A DNA stretch of 64,000 bases from Actinokineospora baliensis (GCF_016907695.1 NZ_JAFBCK010000001.1:3316001-3380000); one strand, 5' to 3'. Positions 34,041 to 44,944 are shown, counted from the first letter of the stretch. Program-made: numbers and translations. The notes: generated by a model from the sequence alone, not told the origin.

Positions 34041-35284
34041 CGCACCGCCCCAGGGTCGTCCTCGGCGTCGGTGGCGGGATCGCCGCCTACAAGGCCTGTG
34101 AGGTCCTGCGCAGGCTGACCGAGTCCGGTCACGACGTGCGGGTGGTGCCCACCGAGGCCGCGTTGCGGTTCGTGGGTACCGCCACCTTCGAGGCGCTCTC
34201 GGGCAACAAGGTGCACACCGGCGTGTTCTCCGACGTGCCGGAGGTGCCGCACGTCCGGTTGGGCCAAGAGGCCGACCTGGTCGTCGTGGTGCCCGCGACC
34301 GCGGACCTGCTCGCCAGGGCCGCGCACGGGCTCGCCGACGACCTGCTCACCAACACGCTGCTCACCGCTCGGTGCCCGGTGCTGATGGTCCCGGCGATGC
34401 ACACCGAGATGTGGGAGCACCCGGCCACCCAGGCCAACGTGGCCACTCTGCGCTCGCGGGGCACCGTGGTGACCGAGCCCGCCAGCGGCAGGCTCACCGG
34501 CGCCGACACGGGCAAGGGGCGGCTGGCGGACCCGGCCGAGATCGTCGACCTCGCCCGGCTGCTCCTGCACCGGGCCGACGCGCTGCCGCGCGACCTGGAA
34601 GGTCTGCGGGTCGTCGTCTCCGCGGGCGGCACCCGCGAACCGCTCGACCCGGTCCGCTACCTGGGCAACCGGTCGTCGGGCAAGCAGGGGTACGCCCTGG
34701 CCCGCACCGCCGCCCAGCGGGGCGCCCAGGTGACCCTGGTGTCGGCGCACACGCTGCCGCTGCCGGAGCCCGCCGGGGTGGACACCGTCCGGGTCGGCAC
34801 CGCCGCGCAGTTGCGCGACGCCGTGCACGCCGCCGCCGGTACCGCCGACGTGGTGGTGATGGCCGCCGCGGTGGCCGATTTCCGGCCGGTCGCCACGGCC
34901 GAATTCAAGATCAAGAAGACCGGGCGGGACCCGGATCCGGTGGCGCTGACCCGCACCGCGGACGTGCTCGCGGAGCTGGTCGAGGCCCGTTCCGCGGGGC
35001 AACTCCCAAAATGGCAGGTTATTGTCGGCTTCGCGGCGGAAACCGGCGACTCCGGGTCCGACGTCCTCGACCACGCCCGCGCCAAGCTCAAGCGCAAGGG
35101 CTGTGACCTGCTCGTGGTCAACGCCGTCGGCGAAGGGCGGGCGTTCGAGACCGAGGACAACTCGGGGTGGTTGCTTTCGGCCACCGGCGCCGAACGCCCG
35201 ATCGCACTGGGCTCGAAGGCGCAACTCGCGAGTGAAGTCTGGGACGCCGTTGTGGAATTGGTCCAGTCTTCAAGCAGCCCCTGA
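34037..35284 (+). CDS. coaBC: Bifunctional phosphopantothenoylcysteine decarboxylase / synthetase
   Basis: A protein of 415 aa. N-terminal CoaC flavoprotein (1-180): '[19 protein letters not shown]', catalytic His in '[15 protein letters not shown]', Cys in '[17 protein letters not shown]'. C-terminal CoaB (about 190-405): '[19 protein letters not shown]', '[14 protein letters not shown]' and the Lys motif near 'KIKKTGRDP'. It makes 4'-phosphopantetheine for CoA. GTG start overlapping rpoZ by 4 nt. Confidence 0.97.
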   Translation: MTHRPRVVLGVGGGIAAYKACEVLRRLTESGHDVRVVPTEAALRFVGTATFEALSGNKVHTGVFSDVPEVPHVRLGQEADLVVVVPATADLLARAAHGLADDLLTNTLLTARCPVLMVPAMHTEMWEHPATQANVATLRSRGTVVTEPASGRLTGADTGKGRLADPAEIVDLARLLLHRADALPRDLEGLRVVVSAGGTREPLDPVRYLGNRSSGKQGYALARTAAQRGAQVTLVSAHTLPLPEPAGVDTVRVGTAAQLRDAVHAAAGTADVVVMAAAVADFRPVATAEFKIKKTGRDPDPVALTRTADVLAELVEARSAGQLPKWQVIVGFAAETGDSGSDVLDHARAKLKRKGCDLLVVNAVGEGRAFETEDNSGWLLSATGAERPIALGSKAQLASEVWDAVVELVQSSSSP

Positions 35285-35336
35285 TTCTGCTTCAGTACAG
35301 TTGCCCCGACACAGGGCGGACGATGTGGGGTAACTC

Positions 35337-36542
35337 GTGAGCGAGAACGGCAGCCGTAGGCTCTTTACTTCCGAGTCGGTCACCGAAGGCCACCCGGACA
35401 AGATCTGCGACGCGATCAGCGACTCGGTGTTGGACGCGCTCCTGGCCAAGGACCCGCGGTCGCGGGTCGCGGTGGAGACGCTGGTGACCACGGGCCAGGT
35501 GCACGTGGCCGGTGAGGTGACCACCGAGGCGTACGCGGACATCCCGTCGATCGTGCGGGACGTGATCCTGCGGATCGGGTACGACTCGTCGGCCAAGGGG
35601 TTCGACGGGAACTCCTGTGGTGTGAACGTGGCGATCGGGGCGCAGTCGCCCGACATCGCGCAGGGTGTGGACACCGCGCACGAGACGCGGGTGGAGCAGG
35701 CTTCGGACGAGATCGACCGCCAGGGTGCTGGCGACCAGGGGTTGATGTTCGGGTACGCGACGACCGACACCCCCGAGTTGATGCCGTTGCCGATCGCGTT
35801 GGCGCACCGGCTGTCCAAGCGGCTGACGAAGGTCCGCAAGGACGGTGTGCTGCCGTACCTGCGCCCGGACGGCAAGACCCAGGTGACGATCGAGTACGAC
35901 GGCGACCGGGCGATCCGGTTGGACACCGTGGTGGTCTCCTCCCAGCACGCCGAGGGCGTCGACCTGGAGAAGCTGCTCGGGGTGGACGTGCGCGAGCAGG
36001 TGGTGCTGCCCGAGATCGGCGAGTTGGACATCGACACCTCCGACGTGCGGTTGCTGGTCAACCCGACGGGTCGGTTCGTGATCGGTGGGCCGATGGGTGA
36101 CGCCGGGTTGACGGGTCGGAAGATCATCGTGGACACCTACGGCGGGATGGCCCGGCACGGTGGTGGCGCGTTCTCGGGCAAGGACCCGTCGAAGGTCGAC
36201 CGTTCCGCCGCGTACGCGATGCGCTGGGTGGCCAAGAACGCCGTCGCCGCGGGTCTGGCGGACCGGATCGAGGTGCAGGTGGCATACGCCATCGGCAAGG
36301 CCGCTCCCGTGGGCCTGTTCGTGGAGACCTTCGGCACCGAGAAGGTGGACCCGGCGAAGATCCAGACCGCCGTGCGCGAGGTGTTCGACCTGCGCCCGGC
36401 CGCGATCATCCGCGACCTGGACCTGCTGCGCCCGATCTACGCCCAGACGGCCGCCTACGGGCACTTCGGTCGCCCGGAGCTGGACCTGCCGTGGGAGCGC
36501 ACCGACCGCGTCGACGACCTGCGGACCGCCGCGGGCGCCTAA
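35337..36542 (+). CDS. metK: S-adenosylmethionine synthetase
   Basis: A protein of 401 aa. '[19 protein letters not shown]' holds the ATP-site His/Asp, then '[12 protein letters not shown]' and '[20 protein letters not shown]' (the P-loop-like motif). It makes SAM for the methyltransferases of this region (rsmB, the O-methyltransferase at 43.5 kb). GTG start at 35337. The 52-nt gap before it is too short for a SAM riboswitch. Confidence 0.98.
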   Translation: MSENGSRRLFTSESVTEGHPDKICDAISDSVLDALLAKDPRSRVAVETLVTTGQVHVAGEVTTEAYADIPSIVRDVILRIGYDSSAKGFDGNSCGVNVAIGAQSPDIAQGVDTAHETRVEQASDEIDRQGAGDQGLMFGYATTDTPELMPLPIALAHRLSKRLTKVRKDGVLPYLRPDGKTQVTIEYDGDRAIRLDTVVVSSQHAEGVDLEKLLGVDVREQVVLPEIGELDIDTSDVRLLVNPTGRFVIGGPMGDAGLTGRKIIVDTYGGMARHGGGAFSGKDPSKVDRSAAYAMRWVAKNAVAAGLADRIEVQVAYAIGKAAPVGLFVETFGTEKVDPAKIQTAVREVFDLRPAAIIRDLDLLRPIYAQTAAYGHFGRPELDLPWERTDRVDDLRTAAGA

Positions 36543-36553
36543 GAGCACGTGTG

Positions 36554-36591
36554 TCACCTCTCCTCCGCGGGTAGCCGTGGGGGAGAGGTGA
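36554..36591 (+). promoter_or_regulatory. Hairpin between metK and DUF5313 gene, covering its ribosome-binding site
   Basis: TCACCTCTCC (36554-36563) pairs exactly with GGAGAGGTGA (36582-36591) around an 18-nt GC-rich loop. The 3' arm contains the likely ribosome-binding site for the ATG at 36598. There is no T-tract, so it is either a weak metK terminator or a translational control element. Confidence 0.45.
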
Positions 36592-36597
36592 TGCTTT

Positions 36598-37014
36598 ATG
36601 AGGGCACCTACGATCCACGGCGTGCACTTCCAGCGACCCGGCCCGCTGCGGTGGCTTTGGTACGCCGTCGGCGGCACACTCCCCGACCGCTACCGGCCTT
36701 GGGTGCTGTGGGACCTCACCGCCCGCACTTGGGTCTGGCGCCACTTCGCGCGCGTAGTGATGTTGTTCCTGCCGCTGTGGCTGCTGTTGCTGGTGCCTGG
36801 GCCGCTCTCATTGCGGTTCTCCATGGTGGCCGCCGGGTACGTCACCGGCCTGTACTTCTCGCTGTCGTTCATGGAGGACGCGTGCGAGAGGCGCCTCATC
36901 AAGCACGGCTACCCGCTGGGTCTCAACCGCCGCATACGCGAAGAGGCCGAGACGGGGGACCGTTCCGAGATCGTGGCCCTCTATGCCGCCTACCACCAGG
37001 ACCGTTCGGACTAG
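36598..37014 (+). CDS. DUF5313 family membrane protein
   Basis: A protein of 138 aa. 'RPGPLRWLWYAVGGTLPDRYRPWVLWDLTARTW' (residues about 13-45) is the family pattern, followed by two membrane helices (about 50-68 and 72-92) and a cytoplasmic tail with several charged residues. Function unknown. GGGAGAGG lies 7 nt upstream of the ATG inside a hairpin arm. Placed between metK and priA on the same strand. Confidence 0.8.
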   Translation: MRAPTIHGVHFQRPGPLRWLWYAVGGTLPDRYRPWVLWDLTARTWVWRHFARVVMLFLPLWLLLLVPGPLSLRFSMVAAGYVTGLYFSLSFMEDACERRLIKHGYPLGLNRRIREEAETGDRSEIVALYAAYHQDRSD

Positions 37015-37035
37015 GCGTCTGGTAGACCAGCCCCT

Positions 37036-39084
37036 ATGCCCGAACCCGACCCCGACGCCCTGTTCGACGTCGCGGTGTCGAAGCCCGCACCCGCCCCGGC
37101 CAAGGGCAAGCAGGTGGCGGCCACCGTTCTCCCGGTCGCGAAGGTGTGGGTGGACGCCCCCCTCGCGCACCTGGACCGCACCTTCGACTACCTCGTGCCC
37201 GACAAACTCGACGCCGACGTGGTGCCGGGGTGCCGGGTCAGGGTCCGGTTCAACCGGCAGCTGACGGACGGGTTCGTCGCCGAGCGGGTCGCTGAGTCCG
37301 ATTTCGACGCGAACCGGTTGCTGTTCCTCGACAAGGTCGTCTCACCGGAGCCGGTTCTCTGCCCTGAGGTCGCGGGGCTCTGCCGGGCCGTGGCGGACCG
37401 CTACGGCGGCACGATGATCGACGTCCTGCGGTTGGCGGTCCCGCCGCGTCATGCGCGGGTGGAAGCCGAAGAGGCACGCGAGCCCGCCGCAGCGCCCGCA
37501 ACGCCGGACCTAGAGGGGTGGGCGCGCTACCCGCGAGGGGCCGCGTTCCTAGAGGCGTTGAAAACCGGACGTCAGGCGCACGCGGTGTGGCAGGCGCTTC
37601 CGGGCGAGGACTGGCCTAAGCGGTTGGCCGAGGTGGCCGCTGCTGCGGCGTCGTCGGGACGTGGGGCCGTGATCGTGGTGCCTGATCACCGCGACGTGAC
37701 CCGGGTGAACGCAGCCTGCGTCGCGTTGGCGGGCGAGGACGCGGTAGTCGCGTTGTCGGCGGACCTAGGGCCTGCGAAGCGGTACCGCGGTTGGCTGACT
37801 GTCCGCCGCGGAGTCGCGCGGATCGTCGTTGGCACCCGCGCGACCGCCTACGCGCCCGTCGCGGACCCCGGTGTGTTGATCGTGTGGGACGACGGGGACG
37901 ACCAGCACTCCGACCCGAGATCGCCCTATCCGCACGTGCGGGATGTGTTGATCCAGCGGGCGACCCGCACCGGAGCGGCCATGGTCGTCGCGGGTTTCGC
38001 CCGCACCGCCGAGGCTCAACTCCTGGTCGACACGGGTTGGGCGCCGGAGATCGTCGCCACTCGCACCGAGGTTCGCGCCGCCGCGCCCCGGGTGACCGCG
38101 ATCGGCGAACACGACTCGCAGTTGGCCCGCGACCCGGCCGCCAGGACCGCCCGCGTGCCCTCTGTCGCCTTCGACGCGGCCCGTGCCGCGCTGACGGCTG
38201 GGCACCCGGTTCTGGTACAGGTGCCTCGGCGGGGTTACGTGCCCGCGTTGACGTGTCAGGACTGCCGGGCTCCGGCGCGGTGCCGCCGTTGCGCGGGGCC
38301 GTTGGGCATTCCGCCTGCGGGCAGCGAGGCCCGTCCGCCCGCGTGCCGGTGGTGTGCGGCTACGGAGGCCAACTTCCGTTGCCAGAACTGCGGTTCTCGC
38401 CGCCTACGTGCTGCCGTCATCGGTGCTAAGAGGACAGCGGAAGAGCTAGGCCGCGCTTTCACCGGCTTCCCCGTACGGACTTCAGGAGCGCAAGAGGTCC
38501 TGGCGACGGTCGATGCCAAGCCCGCACTCGTAGTGGCCACTCCTGGAGCAGAGCCTGTCGCCGAGGCCGGGTACGGCGCCGCACTCCTACTGGACGGCTG
38601 GGCGCTTCTAGGTCGTGCGGACCTCCGCGCGACAGAAGAAGCCCTACGCCGGTGGATGACCGCCGCTGCTCTAGTCCGCCCAGCCGACCAAGGCGGCCGC
38701 GTCGTGGTCCTCGCCGACTCGTCGATCCAGCCGGTCCAGGCCCTGGTCCGCTGGGATCCCGCTTGGCACGCGAGCATCGAACTCGCCTCGCGTACCGAGC
38801 TGGGTTTCCCCCCCGCTGTCCGCATGGCCTCCGCTGATGGCAGCCCAAGCGCTATCGCCCGGCTCCTGGAAGACCTCCCGCTCCCGCCCACCGGTGAGAT
38901 CCTCGGCCCGGTCCCTCTAGGCGACCCCGACGCCCCAGACGCCCGCGAGCGGGTTCTCATCCGGGTCGCTCGCCCCCATGGCCGGGAGCTGGCAGCGGTG
39001 CTGGCGAAGGCCCAAGCCGTGCGGACAGCGCGTAAGGACCCCGACCCGCTGCGGGTCCAGCTCGACCCCCTCGACCTGATCTGA
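37036..39084 (+). CDS. priA: Primosomal protein N' (PriA), actinobacterial non-helicase form
   Basis: A protein of 682 aa. The N-terminal 3'-DNA-binding domain ('[19 protein letters not shown]', '[17 protein letters not shown]') and the zinc-binding cysteines ('[15 protein letters not shown]', '[20 protein letters not shown]') are intact. Where PriA helicases have Walker A (GxTGSGKT), this protein reads '[15 protein letters not shown]'; the DEEH box reads '[12 protein letters not shown]'. Actinobacterial PriA proteins are known to lack both, so it should load the replisome without ATP-driven unwinding. Codon usage in the middle and end is looser than in flanking genes. Confidence 0.92.
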   Translation: MPEPDPDALFDVAVSKPAPAPAKGKQVAATVLPVAKVWVDAPLAHLDRTFDYLVPDKLDADVVPGCRVRVRFNRQLTDGFVAERVAESDFDANRLLFLDKVVSPEPVLCPEVAGLCRAVADRYGGTMIDVLRLAVPPRHARVEAEEAREPAAAPATPDLEGWARYPRGAAFLEALKTGRQAHAVWQALPGEDWPKRLAEVAAAAASSGRGAVIVVPDHRDVTRVNAACVALAGEDAVVALSADLGPAKRYRGWLTVRRGVARIVVGTRATAYAPVADPGVLIVWDDGDDQHSDPRSPYPHVRDVLIQRATRTGAAMVVAGFARTAEAQLLVDTGWAPEIVATRTEVRAAAPRVTAIGEHDSQLARDPAARTARVPSVAFDAARAALTAGHPVLVQVPRRGYVPALTCQDCRAPARCRRCAGPLGIPPAGSEARPPACRWCAATEANFRCQNCGSRRLRAAVIGAKRTAEELGRAFTGFPVRTSGAQEVLATVDAKPALVVATPGAEPVAEAGYGAALLLDGWALLGRADLRATEEALRRWMTAAALVRPADQGGRVVVLADSSIQPVQALVRWDPAWHASIELASRTELGFPPAVRMASADGSPSAIARLLEDLPLPPTGEILGPVPLGDPDAPDARERVLIRVARPHGRELAAVLAKAQAVRTARKDPDPLRVQLDPLDLI

Positions 39085-39147
39085 CGGGTGGTCGGGCGGG
39101 TCCGACCGGGCGAATAGACTGGCCGGACCTGTACCGAGGGGAGACGT

Positions 39148-39693
39148 GTGACCGTCCAGCAGATCCGGCTCTTTGGCGACCCCGTGCTGCGCACTCCGGC
39201 CGCCGAGGTCGTCGACTTCGACCGGGAGTTGCGCAACCTCGTGCGCGACCTGTGGGACACCATGCGCGACGAGGGCGGGGCCGGGCTGGCCGCGCCGCAG
39301 CTCGGTGTCGGCCTGCGCGTGTTCACCTACGCGTGCGACGGGGAAGAGGGGCACCTGGTCAACCCGGTGTGGACCTCTGTGGACGAAGAGGTCCAGGAGG
39401 GCCCCGAGGGCTGCCTGTCCATCCCCGGCTTCTCCTGGGACTGCCGCAGGCACCGCAACGTGGTCGCGCGCGGGTTCAACGAGCACGGGGAGCCCATCGA
39501 GGTCCAGGGCAGCGACCTGCTTGCCCGCTGCATCCAGCACGAGACCGACCACCTCGACGGCGTGCTGTTCCTCGACCGCCTCGACGACGACACGCGCAAG
39601 GCGGCGATGAAGGAGATTCGGCAGGCCACCTGGTTCGACGGTGCCGTGCCGAACCTCAAGCAGAGCCCGCACCCGCTGTTCGGGGCCCGCTGA
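39148..39693 (+). CDS. def: Peptide deformylase
   Basis: A protein of 181 aa with all three motifs: '[13 protein letters not shown]', 'EGCLSIPGF' (Cys ligand) and '[12 protein letters not shown]' (HExxH metal site). It removes the formyl group from nascent N-termini. GTG start. fmt, which adds the formyl group, follows with a 1-nt overlap. Confidence 0.97.
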   Translation: MTVQQIRLFGDPVLRTPAAEVVDFDRELRNLVRDLWDTMRDEGGAGLAAPQLGVGLRVFTYACDGEEGHLVNPVWTSVDEEVQEGPEGCLSIPGFSWDCRRHRNVVARGFNEHGEPIEVQGSDLLARCIQHETDHLDGVLFLDRLDDDTRKAAMKEIRQATWFDGAVPNLKQSPHPLFGAR

Positions 39694-40619
39694 TGCGCTT
39701 GGTGTTCGCGGGCACGCCCGAGGTGGCGCTGCCCTCGCTGCGGGCGCTCATCGCGTCCCGGCACGAGGTGGCCGCCGTCGTCACCCGCCCTGACGCGCCC
39801 GCCGGACGGGGTCGCCACACCTCCCGTTCCCCCGTCGGCGCGCTGGCCGACGAGCACGGCATCGAGGTGCTCACCCCGCACAAGGCGTCCGACCCGGCCT
39901 TCCTCGAGCGGCTGCGCGAGATCGGCCCTGACCTGTGCCCGGTCGTCGCCTACGGCGCGCTGCTGCGGCAGGCCGCGCTCGACATCCCGCCACACGGTTG
40001 GGTGAACCTGCACTTCTCCGTGCTGCCCGCCTGGCGCGGCGCCGCCCCGGTGCAGGCCGCGATCCGGCACGGCGACGAGATCACCGGCGCCAGCACGTTC
40101 CGCATCGTCCGCGAGCTCGACGCGGGCCCGGTCTTCGGCGTGCTCACCGAGCCGATCCGCCCCGACGACACCGCGGGTGTGCTGCTCGACCGGCTCGCCG
40201 AGGCGGGCGCCGGACTCCTCACGTCCACTGTGGACGGCATCGAGGCCGGAGCGGTCACCGCCGTCGAGCAGTCCGCCGACGGTGTCAGCCACGCCGCGAA
40301 GATCTCCGTGGACGACGCGCGGGTCGACTTCGCCCTCCCTGGGCTGGCCGTCGACCGCCTGGTGCGGGCCGTCACCCCCGACCCGGGGGCGTGGACGGGG
40401 TTCCGGGGCGAACGCCTCAAGCTCGGCCCGGTCACCCGAGCCGAGTCCGACACGGCGTTGGCACCCGGCGAGGTGCTGGTGGAGCGCAAACGCGTTCTCG
40501 TGGGCACCGCCACCTGGCCGGTGCGCCTCGGCGAGGTCCAAGCACAGGGGAAGAAGCGCATGCAGGCCACCGATTGGGCCCGCGGTAGCCGTATCGAGTC
40601 GGGGGAGCGAGTCGGATGA
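39693..40619 (+). CDS. fmt: Methionyl-tRNA formyltransferase
   Basis: A protein of 308 aa. '[20 protein letters not shown]' opens the formyltransferase fold; the catalytic Asn/His/Asp set lies in '[22 protein letters not shown]' and the following '[19 protein letters not shown]'. The C-terminal OB-like domain recognises tRNA. The ATG at 39693 overlaps the def stop. The longer reading upstream is in the wrong frame over def. Confidence 0.97.
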   Translation: MRLVFAGTPEVALPSLRALIASRHEVAAVVTRPDAPAGRGRHTSRSPVGALADEHGIEVLTPHKASDPAFLERLREIGPDLCPVVAYGALLRQAALDIPPHGWVNLHFSVLPAWRGAAPVQAAIRHGDEITGASTFRIVRELDAGPVFGVLTEPIRPDDTAGVLLDRLAEAGAGLLTSTVDGIEAGAVTAVEQSADGVSHAAKISVDDARVDFALPGLAVDRLVRAVTPDPGAWTGFRGERLKLGPVTRAESDTALAPGEVLVERKRVLVGTATWPVRLGEVQAQGKKRMQATDWARGSRIESGERVG

Positions 40620-42046
40620 CCCAGCCAGGAAAGCGGTCGCACCGCCCGTCGCGCCCGAACCGCGCGCACCCGCCGCGCAGGCCCGCCACGCCGGAGCGCC
40701 CGCCGGTCGACGACCCGGCCCGCCGCGCCGCGCTCGACGTGCTGCAGGCAGTGCGCCACGACGACGCCTACGCCAACCTCGTGCTGCCCAAGCTGCTGCG
40801 CGAGCGCCGCATCTCCGGTCGCGACGCGGCACTGGCCACTGAACTCGCCTATGGCACCTGCCGTGCCTGGGGTCTGCTCGACGAGGTCCTCGCCGAGTGC
40901 GTGGACCGGCCGCTGGGCAAGGTCGAGCCGGTGTTGCTCGACGCGCTGCGGCTGGGCGCCTACCAACTGCTGCGCACCCGAATCCCCGCGCACGCCGCCG
41001 TCGCGTCCACCGTGGACCTGGTGCGCCGCGACCTCGGCCCCCGGGTCACCGGGTTCGCCAACGCCGTGCTGCGCAAGGTCACCGAGCGCGACGAGGCTGG
41101 CTGGCTGGAGGTCATCGCCCCCTCGCGGGAAGAGGACCCGATCGGGCACCTCGCCGCGCACACCAGCCACCCCCGCTGGATCGCCCGCGCCTTCGCCGAC
41201 GCACTCGGCGACACCGGCGACGAGCTGGCCGACGCCCTGCGCGCCGACGACGAGCGCCCGGCCGTGCACCTGGCCGCCCGCCCGGGTGAGGTCACCGCGG
41301 AGGAACTGGCCGCGATGACCGGCGGCGACCCCGCGCCGTACTCGCCCTACGGGGTCCGCCTGGAGCCCGGCTCGGGAGACCCGGGCGACCTGGACGCGAT
41401 CCGCGAACGCCTCGCTGGCGTGCAGGACGAAGGCAGCCAGCTGTGCGCGGTCGCCCTGACCAGGGTCCCCGTCGAGGGGGCTGACAGCCGCTGGCTGGAC
41501 CTGTGCGCCGGTCCCGGTGGCAAGGCGGCGATGCTGGGCGCGCTGACCGCGATCAACGGCGGCACCCTCGACGCCGTCGAGATCGCCCCGCACCGGGCCA
41601 GGCTGGTCGAGCAGATCACCACCGGGCTGCCGGTCACCGTGCACGTCGCCGACGGCAGGGAACCCGGGTTGGCGGGCACCTTCGACCGGGTCCTGGTCGA
41701 CGCCCCGTGCACCGGCCTCGGCGCGCTCCGACGCAGGCCGGAGGCCCGCTGGCGCCGCCACCCCGAGGACGTCGGCGACCTCACCAAGACCCAGCGGGAG
41801 CTGCTGACCAGCGCGCTCACCCTGGTGCGCCCCGGCGGGGTCGTGGCCTACGTGGTGTGCTCGCCGCACCTGTCGGAGACCGAGGGCGTGGTGTCGTCGG
41901 TGGCCAGGGCGACCGGCGCGACCGTGCTCGACGCGCGACCCAGCTTCCCCGAGGGGATGCCCGGTCTCGGCGACGGCCCGTTCGTGCAGTTGTGGCCGCA
42001 CCGGCACGGCACCGACGCCATGTTCTGCGCCCTGCTCCGGCGATGA
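40616..42046 (+). CDS. rsmB: 16S rRNA (cytosine(967)-C(5))-methyltransferase
   Basis: A protein of 476 aa. A basic Pro/Arg N-terminus (1-35) is followed by a NusB-like domain ('[26 protein letters not shown]', to about 175) and the SAM methyltransferase domain: '[18 protein letters not shown]' binds SAM, '[23 protein letters not shown]' holds one Cys and '[14 protein letters not shown]' the other. ATGA overlap with fmt. Confidence 0.95.
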   Translation: MTQPGKRSHRPSRPNRAHPPRRPATPERPPVDDPARRAALDVLQAVRHDDAYANLVLPKLLRERRISGRDAALATELAYGTCRAWGLLDEVLAECVDRPLGKVEPVLLDALRLGAYQLLRTRIPAHAAVASTVDLVRRDLGPRVTGFANAVLRKVTERDEAGWLEVIAPSREEDPIGHLAAHTSHPRWIARAFADALGDTGDELADALRADDERPAVHLAARPGEVTAEELAAMTGGDPAPYSPYGVRLEPGSGDPGDLDAIRERLAGVQDEGSQLCAVALTRVPVEGADSRWLDLCAGPGGKAAMLGALTAINGGTLDAVEIAPHRARLVEQITTGLPVTVHVADGREPGLAGTFDRVLVDAPCTGLGALRRRPEARWRRHPEDVGDLTKTQRELLTSALTLVRPGGVVAYVVCSPHLSETEGVVSSVARATGATVLDARPSFPEGMPGLGDGPFVQLWPHRHGTDAMFCALLRR

Positions 42047-42543
42047 TCCTCGGGGTGGTGGCCGCCGCGGGTGGTGGCCTCGACCAGCGGTTGCGGGTCG
42101 AAGTGGCGGAGCCCGCCGCCGCGCGCGGCTGGCGGTTGGCGATCACGTTCACCCCGACCGCGGGCCAGTGGATGGACGCGGCGGGGGAGACGACGCGGTT
42201 GCGGGCGCTGACCGACCTGCCGGTGCGCAGCCTGCCGAGGCTGCCGAGCGAACCGAAGCCGTACCCGGTGCCCGACGCGTTCCTGTTCGTCCCGGCCACG
42301 GCCAACTCGCTGGCCAAGCTGGCCCTGGGGATCGCCGACAACCAGGCGCTGACCGCGCTCGGCGAGGCCGTCGGCACGCCGGGGCTGCCGGTGGTGATCC
42401 GCCCGCAGGCCAACGCCGCGCAGCGGGCGCACCCGATGTTCACCGCGCACCTGGAGACTCTGCGGTCGGCGGGGTGCGTCGTGTCCGACGCCGACCCCGC
42501 CGAACCGTGGCAGCCGCTACTCGACCTGCTGGAGGGACCATGA
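42043..42543 (+). CDS. Flavoprotein (phosphopantothenoylcysteine decarboxylase-like)
   Basis: A protein of 166 aa with the HFCD flavodoxin-like fold: 'GVVAAAGGGLDQRLRVEVAEPAAARGWRLAITFTPTA' (residues about 3-40), 'PVPDAFLFVPATANSLAKLALGIADN' and 'LPVVIRPQANAAQRAHP'. Family members bind FMN and decarboxylate Cys-peptides, but the substrate here is unknown and the true CoaC is at 34 kb. ATG overlaps on both sides tie it to rsmB and the asparaginase gene. Confidence 0.8.
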   Translation: MILGVVAAAGGGLDQRLRVEVAEPAAARGWRLAITFTPTAGQWMDAAGETTRLRALTDLPVRSLPRLPSEPKPYPVPDAFLFVPATANSLAKLALGIADNQALTALGEAVGTPGLPVVIRPQANAAQRAHPMFTAHLETLRSAGCVVSDADPAEPWQPLLDLLEGP

Positions 42544-43520
42544 CCCGCGTCGCCGTGATCGGGATGGGCGGGACCATCGCCATGGCACCCAGTGCCGCGG
42601 GCGGGGTCGTGCCCGCGCTCGACGCCGCCGACCTGATCGCCGCCGTGCCCGGTCTCGCCGAGCTCGGCCTGGAGATCACCGCGCGCGGGCTGCGGTCGCT
42701 GCCCAGCCCGTCGTTGGGGTTCGCCGACCTGGTGGCGCTCTCGGCGGCCGTGCGGGCCGAGATCGACGCGGGCGCGGCGGGGGTGGTGGTCACCCACGGC
42801 ACCGACACCATCGAGGAAACCGCCCTGTTCCTGGACCTGACGGTCGATTCGGACGTCCCGGTCGTGGTCACCGGCGCCATGCGGCACCCCACCTCGGCGG
42901 GCGCCGACGGGCCCGCGAACCTGTTCGCCGCGATCCGGGTGGCGGTGTCGGCCGCAGCGCGCGGCCTGGGCACCCTGGTCGTGATGTCCGACGAGGTGCA
43001 CGGCGCCCGGTTCGTCCGAAAAGGACACACGAGCAGCACGGCCGCGTTCGTCTCGCCCGGCTTCGGCCCGCTCGGCCTGGTCGTGGAGGGCGAGCCCCGC
43101 CTTCGCGGCACCCCGAGGGTCCCGCTGCACCTGCCCGCCGCCGACGCGGTCTCCCGGTTGCGCGTCGGCCTGGTGACCGTGGCCCTGGGCGACGACGGCG
43201 AACTGCTGCGCCTGGGCGGGCCCGCCTTCGACGGCATCGTGCTCGCCGGGTTGGGCGCCGGGCACGTGCCCGCCGAGATGGTGCCGGTGGTCGCCGACCT
43301 CGCTGCCCGGATCCCGGTGGTGCTGGCCTCGCGCACCGGTTCGGGACCTGTGCTGCGGCACACCTACGGCTACCCGGGTTCGGAACGGGACCTCTTGGAC
43401 CGAGGACTTCTGCACGCGGGCTTCCTTGACCCGGCCAAGGCCCGCGTCCTGTTGCTCTTGCTGCTAGCGGATGGCGCGGACCGGGCTCGGATCGAGAGTG
43501 CCTTCGACCACTACCGGTGA
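42540..43520 (+). CDS. Asparaginase (type I/II fold)
   Basis: A protein of 326 aa. Both catalytic threonine sites are present: 'IGMGGTIAMAPS' near the N-terminus and 'VVTHGTDTIEETALFLDL' (residues about 82-99, with the Thr-Asp pair). It hydrolyses asparagine to aspartate, which could feed the pyrimidine and arginine genes in this window (inference). There is no signal peptide, so it is cytoplasmic. ATG overlaps the flavoprotein gene by 4 nt. Confidence 0.9.
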   Translation: MTRVAVIGMGGTIAMAPSAAGGVVPALDAADLIAAVPGLAELGLEITARGLRSLPSPSLGFADLVALSAAVRAEIDAGAAGVVVTHGTDTIEETALFLDLTVDSDVPVVVTGAMRHPTSAGADGPANLFAAIRVAVSAAARGLGTLVVMSDEVHGARFVRKGHTSSTAAFVSPGFGPLGLVVEGEPRLRGTPRVPLHLPAADAVSRLRVGLVTVALGDDGELLRLGGPAFDGIVLAGLGAGHVPAEMVPVVADLAARIPVVLASRTGSGPVLRHTYGYPGSERDLLDRGLLHAGFLDPAKARVLLLLLLADGADRARIESAFDHYR

Positions 43521-43543
43521 CCTGACGACCGCGTTCGGCTTAG

Positions 43544-44200
43544 ATGGCGCTCATGGACATAGTCTCCCCGGCGCTGAGCGACTACCTGCTCGCCCACTCC
43601 TCCCAGCCGGACGACCTGCTGCGCGAACTGGCCGCCGAGACAGCCGCGGAGTTCCCCGACTCCGCCCAGATGCAGATCAGCCATGACGAGGGCGAACTCC
43701 TCACCATGCTGGTCCGCTTGGTCGGCGCCAAGAACGCCGTGGAGGTGGGGGTCTTCACCGGGTACTCGTCGCTGTGCATCGCCAGGGGCCTGCCCGCTGA
43801 CGGCACGCTGGTGGCCTGCGACGTCAGCGAGGAGTGGACCAAGATCGCGCGCAAGTACTGGGACCGCGCGGGGGTCGCGAACCGGATCGACCTGCGGATC
43901 GCCCCGGCGCTGGAGACCCTGCGCGACCTGCCCGAGGCGCCGACGATCGACTTCGCGTTCGTCGACGCGGACAAGACCGGATACCTGTCCTACTACACCG
44001 AATTGGTGCCGCGGTTGCGCCCTGGCGGGTTGCTCGTGCTGGACAACGTGCTGCAGGGCGGCCGCGTGGTCGACCCGGCGGCGACCGACCGGAACACGGT
44101 GGCCATCCGGGAGATCAACGCGCACGTCGCGGCCGACCCGCGGGTCGAGGTCGCGATGCTGCCGGTGCGGGACGGGGTCACGCTCGCGCGCAAGCGGTAG
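43544..44200 (+). CDS. Class I SAM-dependent O-methyltransferase
   Basis: A protein of 218 aa of the caffeoyl-CoA O-methyltransferase (AdoMet_MTase_3) type. 'NAVEVGVFTGYSSLCIARGL' is the SAM motif I, 'IDFAFVDADKTGYLSYY' holds the metal-binding Asp, and 'GLLVLDNVLQGGRVVDP' the second metal site (Asp-Asn). Substrate unknown; close relatives act on catechol-like compounds. Two ATGs (43544 and 43553) are possible starts and neither has a clear ribosome-binding site. Confidence 0.88.
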   Translation: MALMDIVSPALSDYLLAHSSQPDDLLRELAAETAAEFPDSAQMQISHDEGELLTMLVRLVGAKNAVEVGVFTGYSSLCIARGLPADGTLVACDVSEEWTKIARKYWDRAGVANRIDLRIAPALETLRDLPEAPTIDFAFVDADKTGYLSYYTELVPRLRPGGLLVLDNVLQGGRVVDPAATDRNTVAIREINAHVAADPRVEVAMLPVRDGVTLARKR

Positions 44201-44203
44201 CGC

Positions 44204-44944
44204 TCACGGGGAGGTGAGCTGGGCCCGCAGTCCCGGCCGGAGCAGGACCGCGAGCAGATCGGGCTGATCCGAGAAGATCGCCTCCGCGCCGGGGCGCGTG
44301 CTGTAGCGGACCATCGCCTGCACCACGTCCGCGAACGGCTGCTCGCGCACCGTCCGGACCACCTGCCGCATCGTCGCCTCGTCGTCCTCCAGGTGCGCGG
44401 TTTCCCAGCGCTCAAAGAGGAACCCCAGCGTCAACCGAGCCTCTTGCCGCCCCCGCGTCAAGATGTCCCGGTTGAGCCCGCACACCTGCGCGGTCACTTC
44501 ACCTCTTTCCGTAAGAGGCCGATACCGCCCCAGGGTCAGCGACAGCGCCAAGTGCTCGAAGGGGTCGTCGACGGTGGGGTCCAACAGCAGGGCGCGGCCA
44601 CGGGAGTCGCGGGGGAACAGGTCGCGCTTGTGGTGGCTGTTGCACACAGAGCACGCCAGCAGGTGGTTGGTCCACGCGAAGGTCAGCAGCGGAGTCAGTG
44701 CCACCGGCGAGAAGTGGTCGATGTCGGTGCCTTGGTTGTCGCCGCAGTACATGCAGCGTTCCCGGCCTGGCGCGAACTCGCGTAATCGGCCACCGATCGC
44801 GGCGCGCAGTGTCGCGCGGGAACGCCAAGAGGTGCGTGCCTTGGCGGGCAATTCCTTGCGCGGGGTCGCCCGCAGCACGTCGGTCGCGCGCTGCAGCGAC
44901 TCCGCCAGCTCATCGGCGAGCGGCGGCCGGACCAGGCGGATCAT
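44204..44944 (-). CDS. ptuB: HNH endonuclease, PtuB-like subunit of a Septu system
   Basis: A protein of 246 aa. The HNH module runs from about residue 62 to 110: zinc ligands C64/C67 ('RCMYCGDN'), catalytic D76-H77 ('DIDHFSP'), N93 ('WTNHLLAC'), C98/C101 with N102 and K106 ('CSVCNSHHK'). The rest is helical. Septu systems pair an SMC/ABC-like ATPase (PtuA) with an HNH nuclease (PtuB) and degrade DNA in infected cells. Its ATG overlaps the stop of the upstream ATPase gene by 4 nt, so the two are translationally coupled. No reverse transcriptase gene is near, so this is not a retron version. Confidence 0.82.
   Translation of the reverse strand: MIRLVRPPLADELAESLQRATDVLRATPRKELPAKARTSWRSRATLRAAIGGRLREFAPGRERCMYCGDNQGTDIDHFSPVALTPLLTFAWTNHLLACSVCNSHHKRDLFPRDSRGRALLLDPTVDDPFEHLALSLTLGRYRPLTERGEVTAQVCGLNRDILTRGRQEARLTLGFLFERWETAHLEDDEATMRQVVRTVREQPFADVVQAMVRYSTRPGAEAIFSDQPDLLAVLLRPGLRAQLTSP

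Noticed and set aside
35285..35336. SAM riboswitch before metK
   Set aside because: Only 52 nt are available and no pseudoknot or K-turn pattern is visible.
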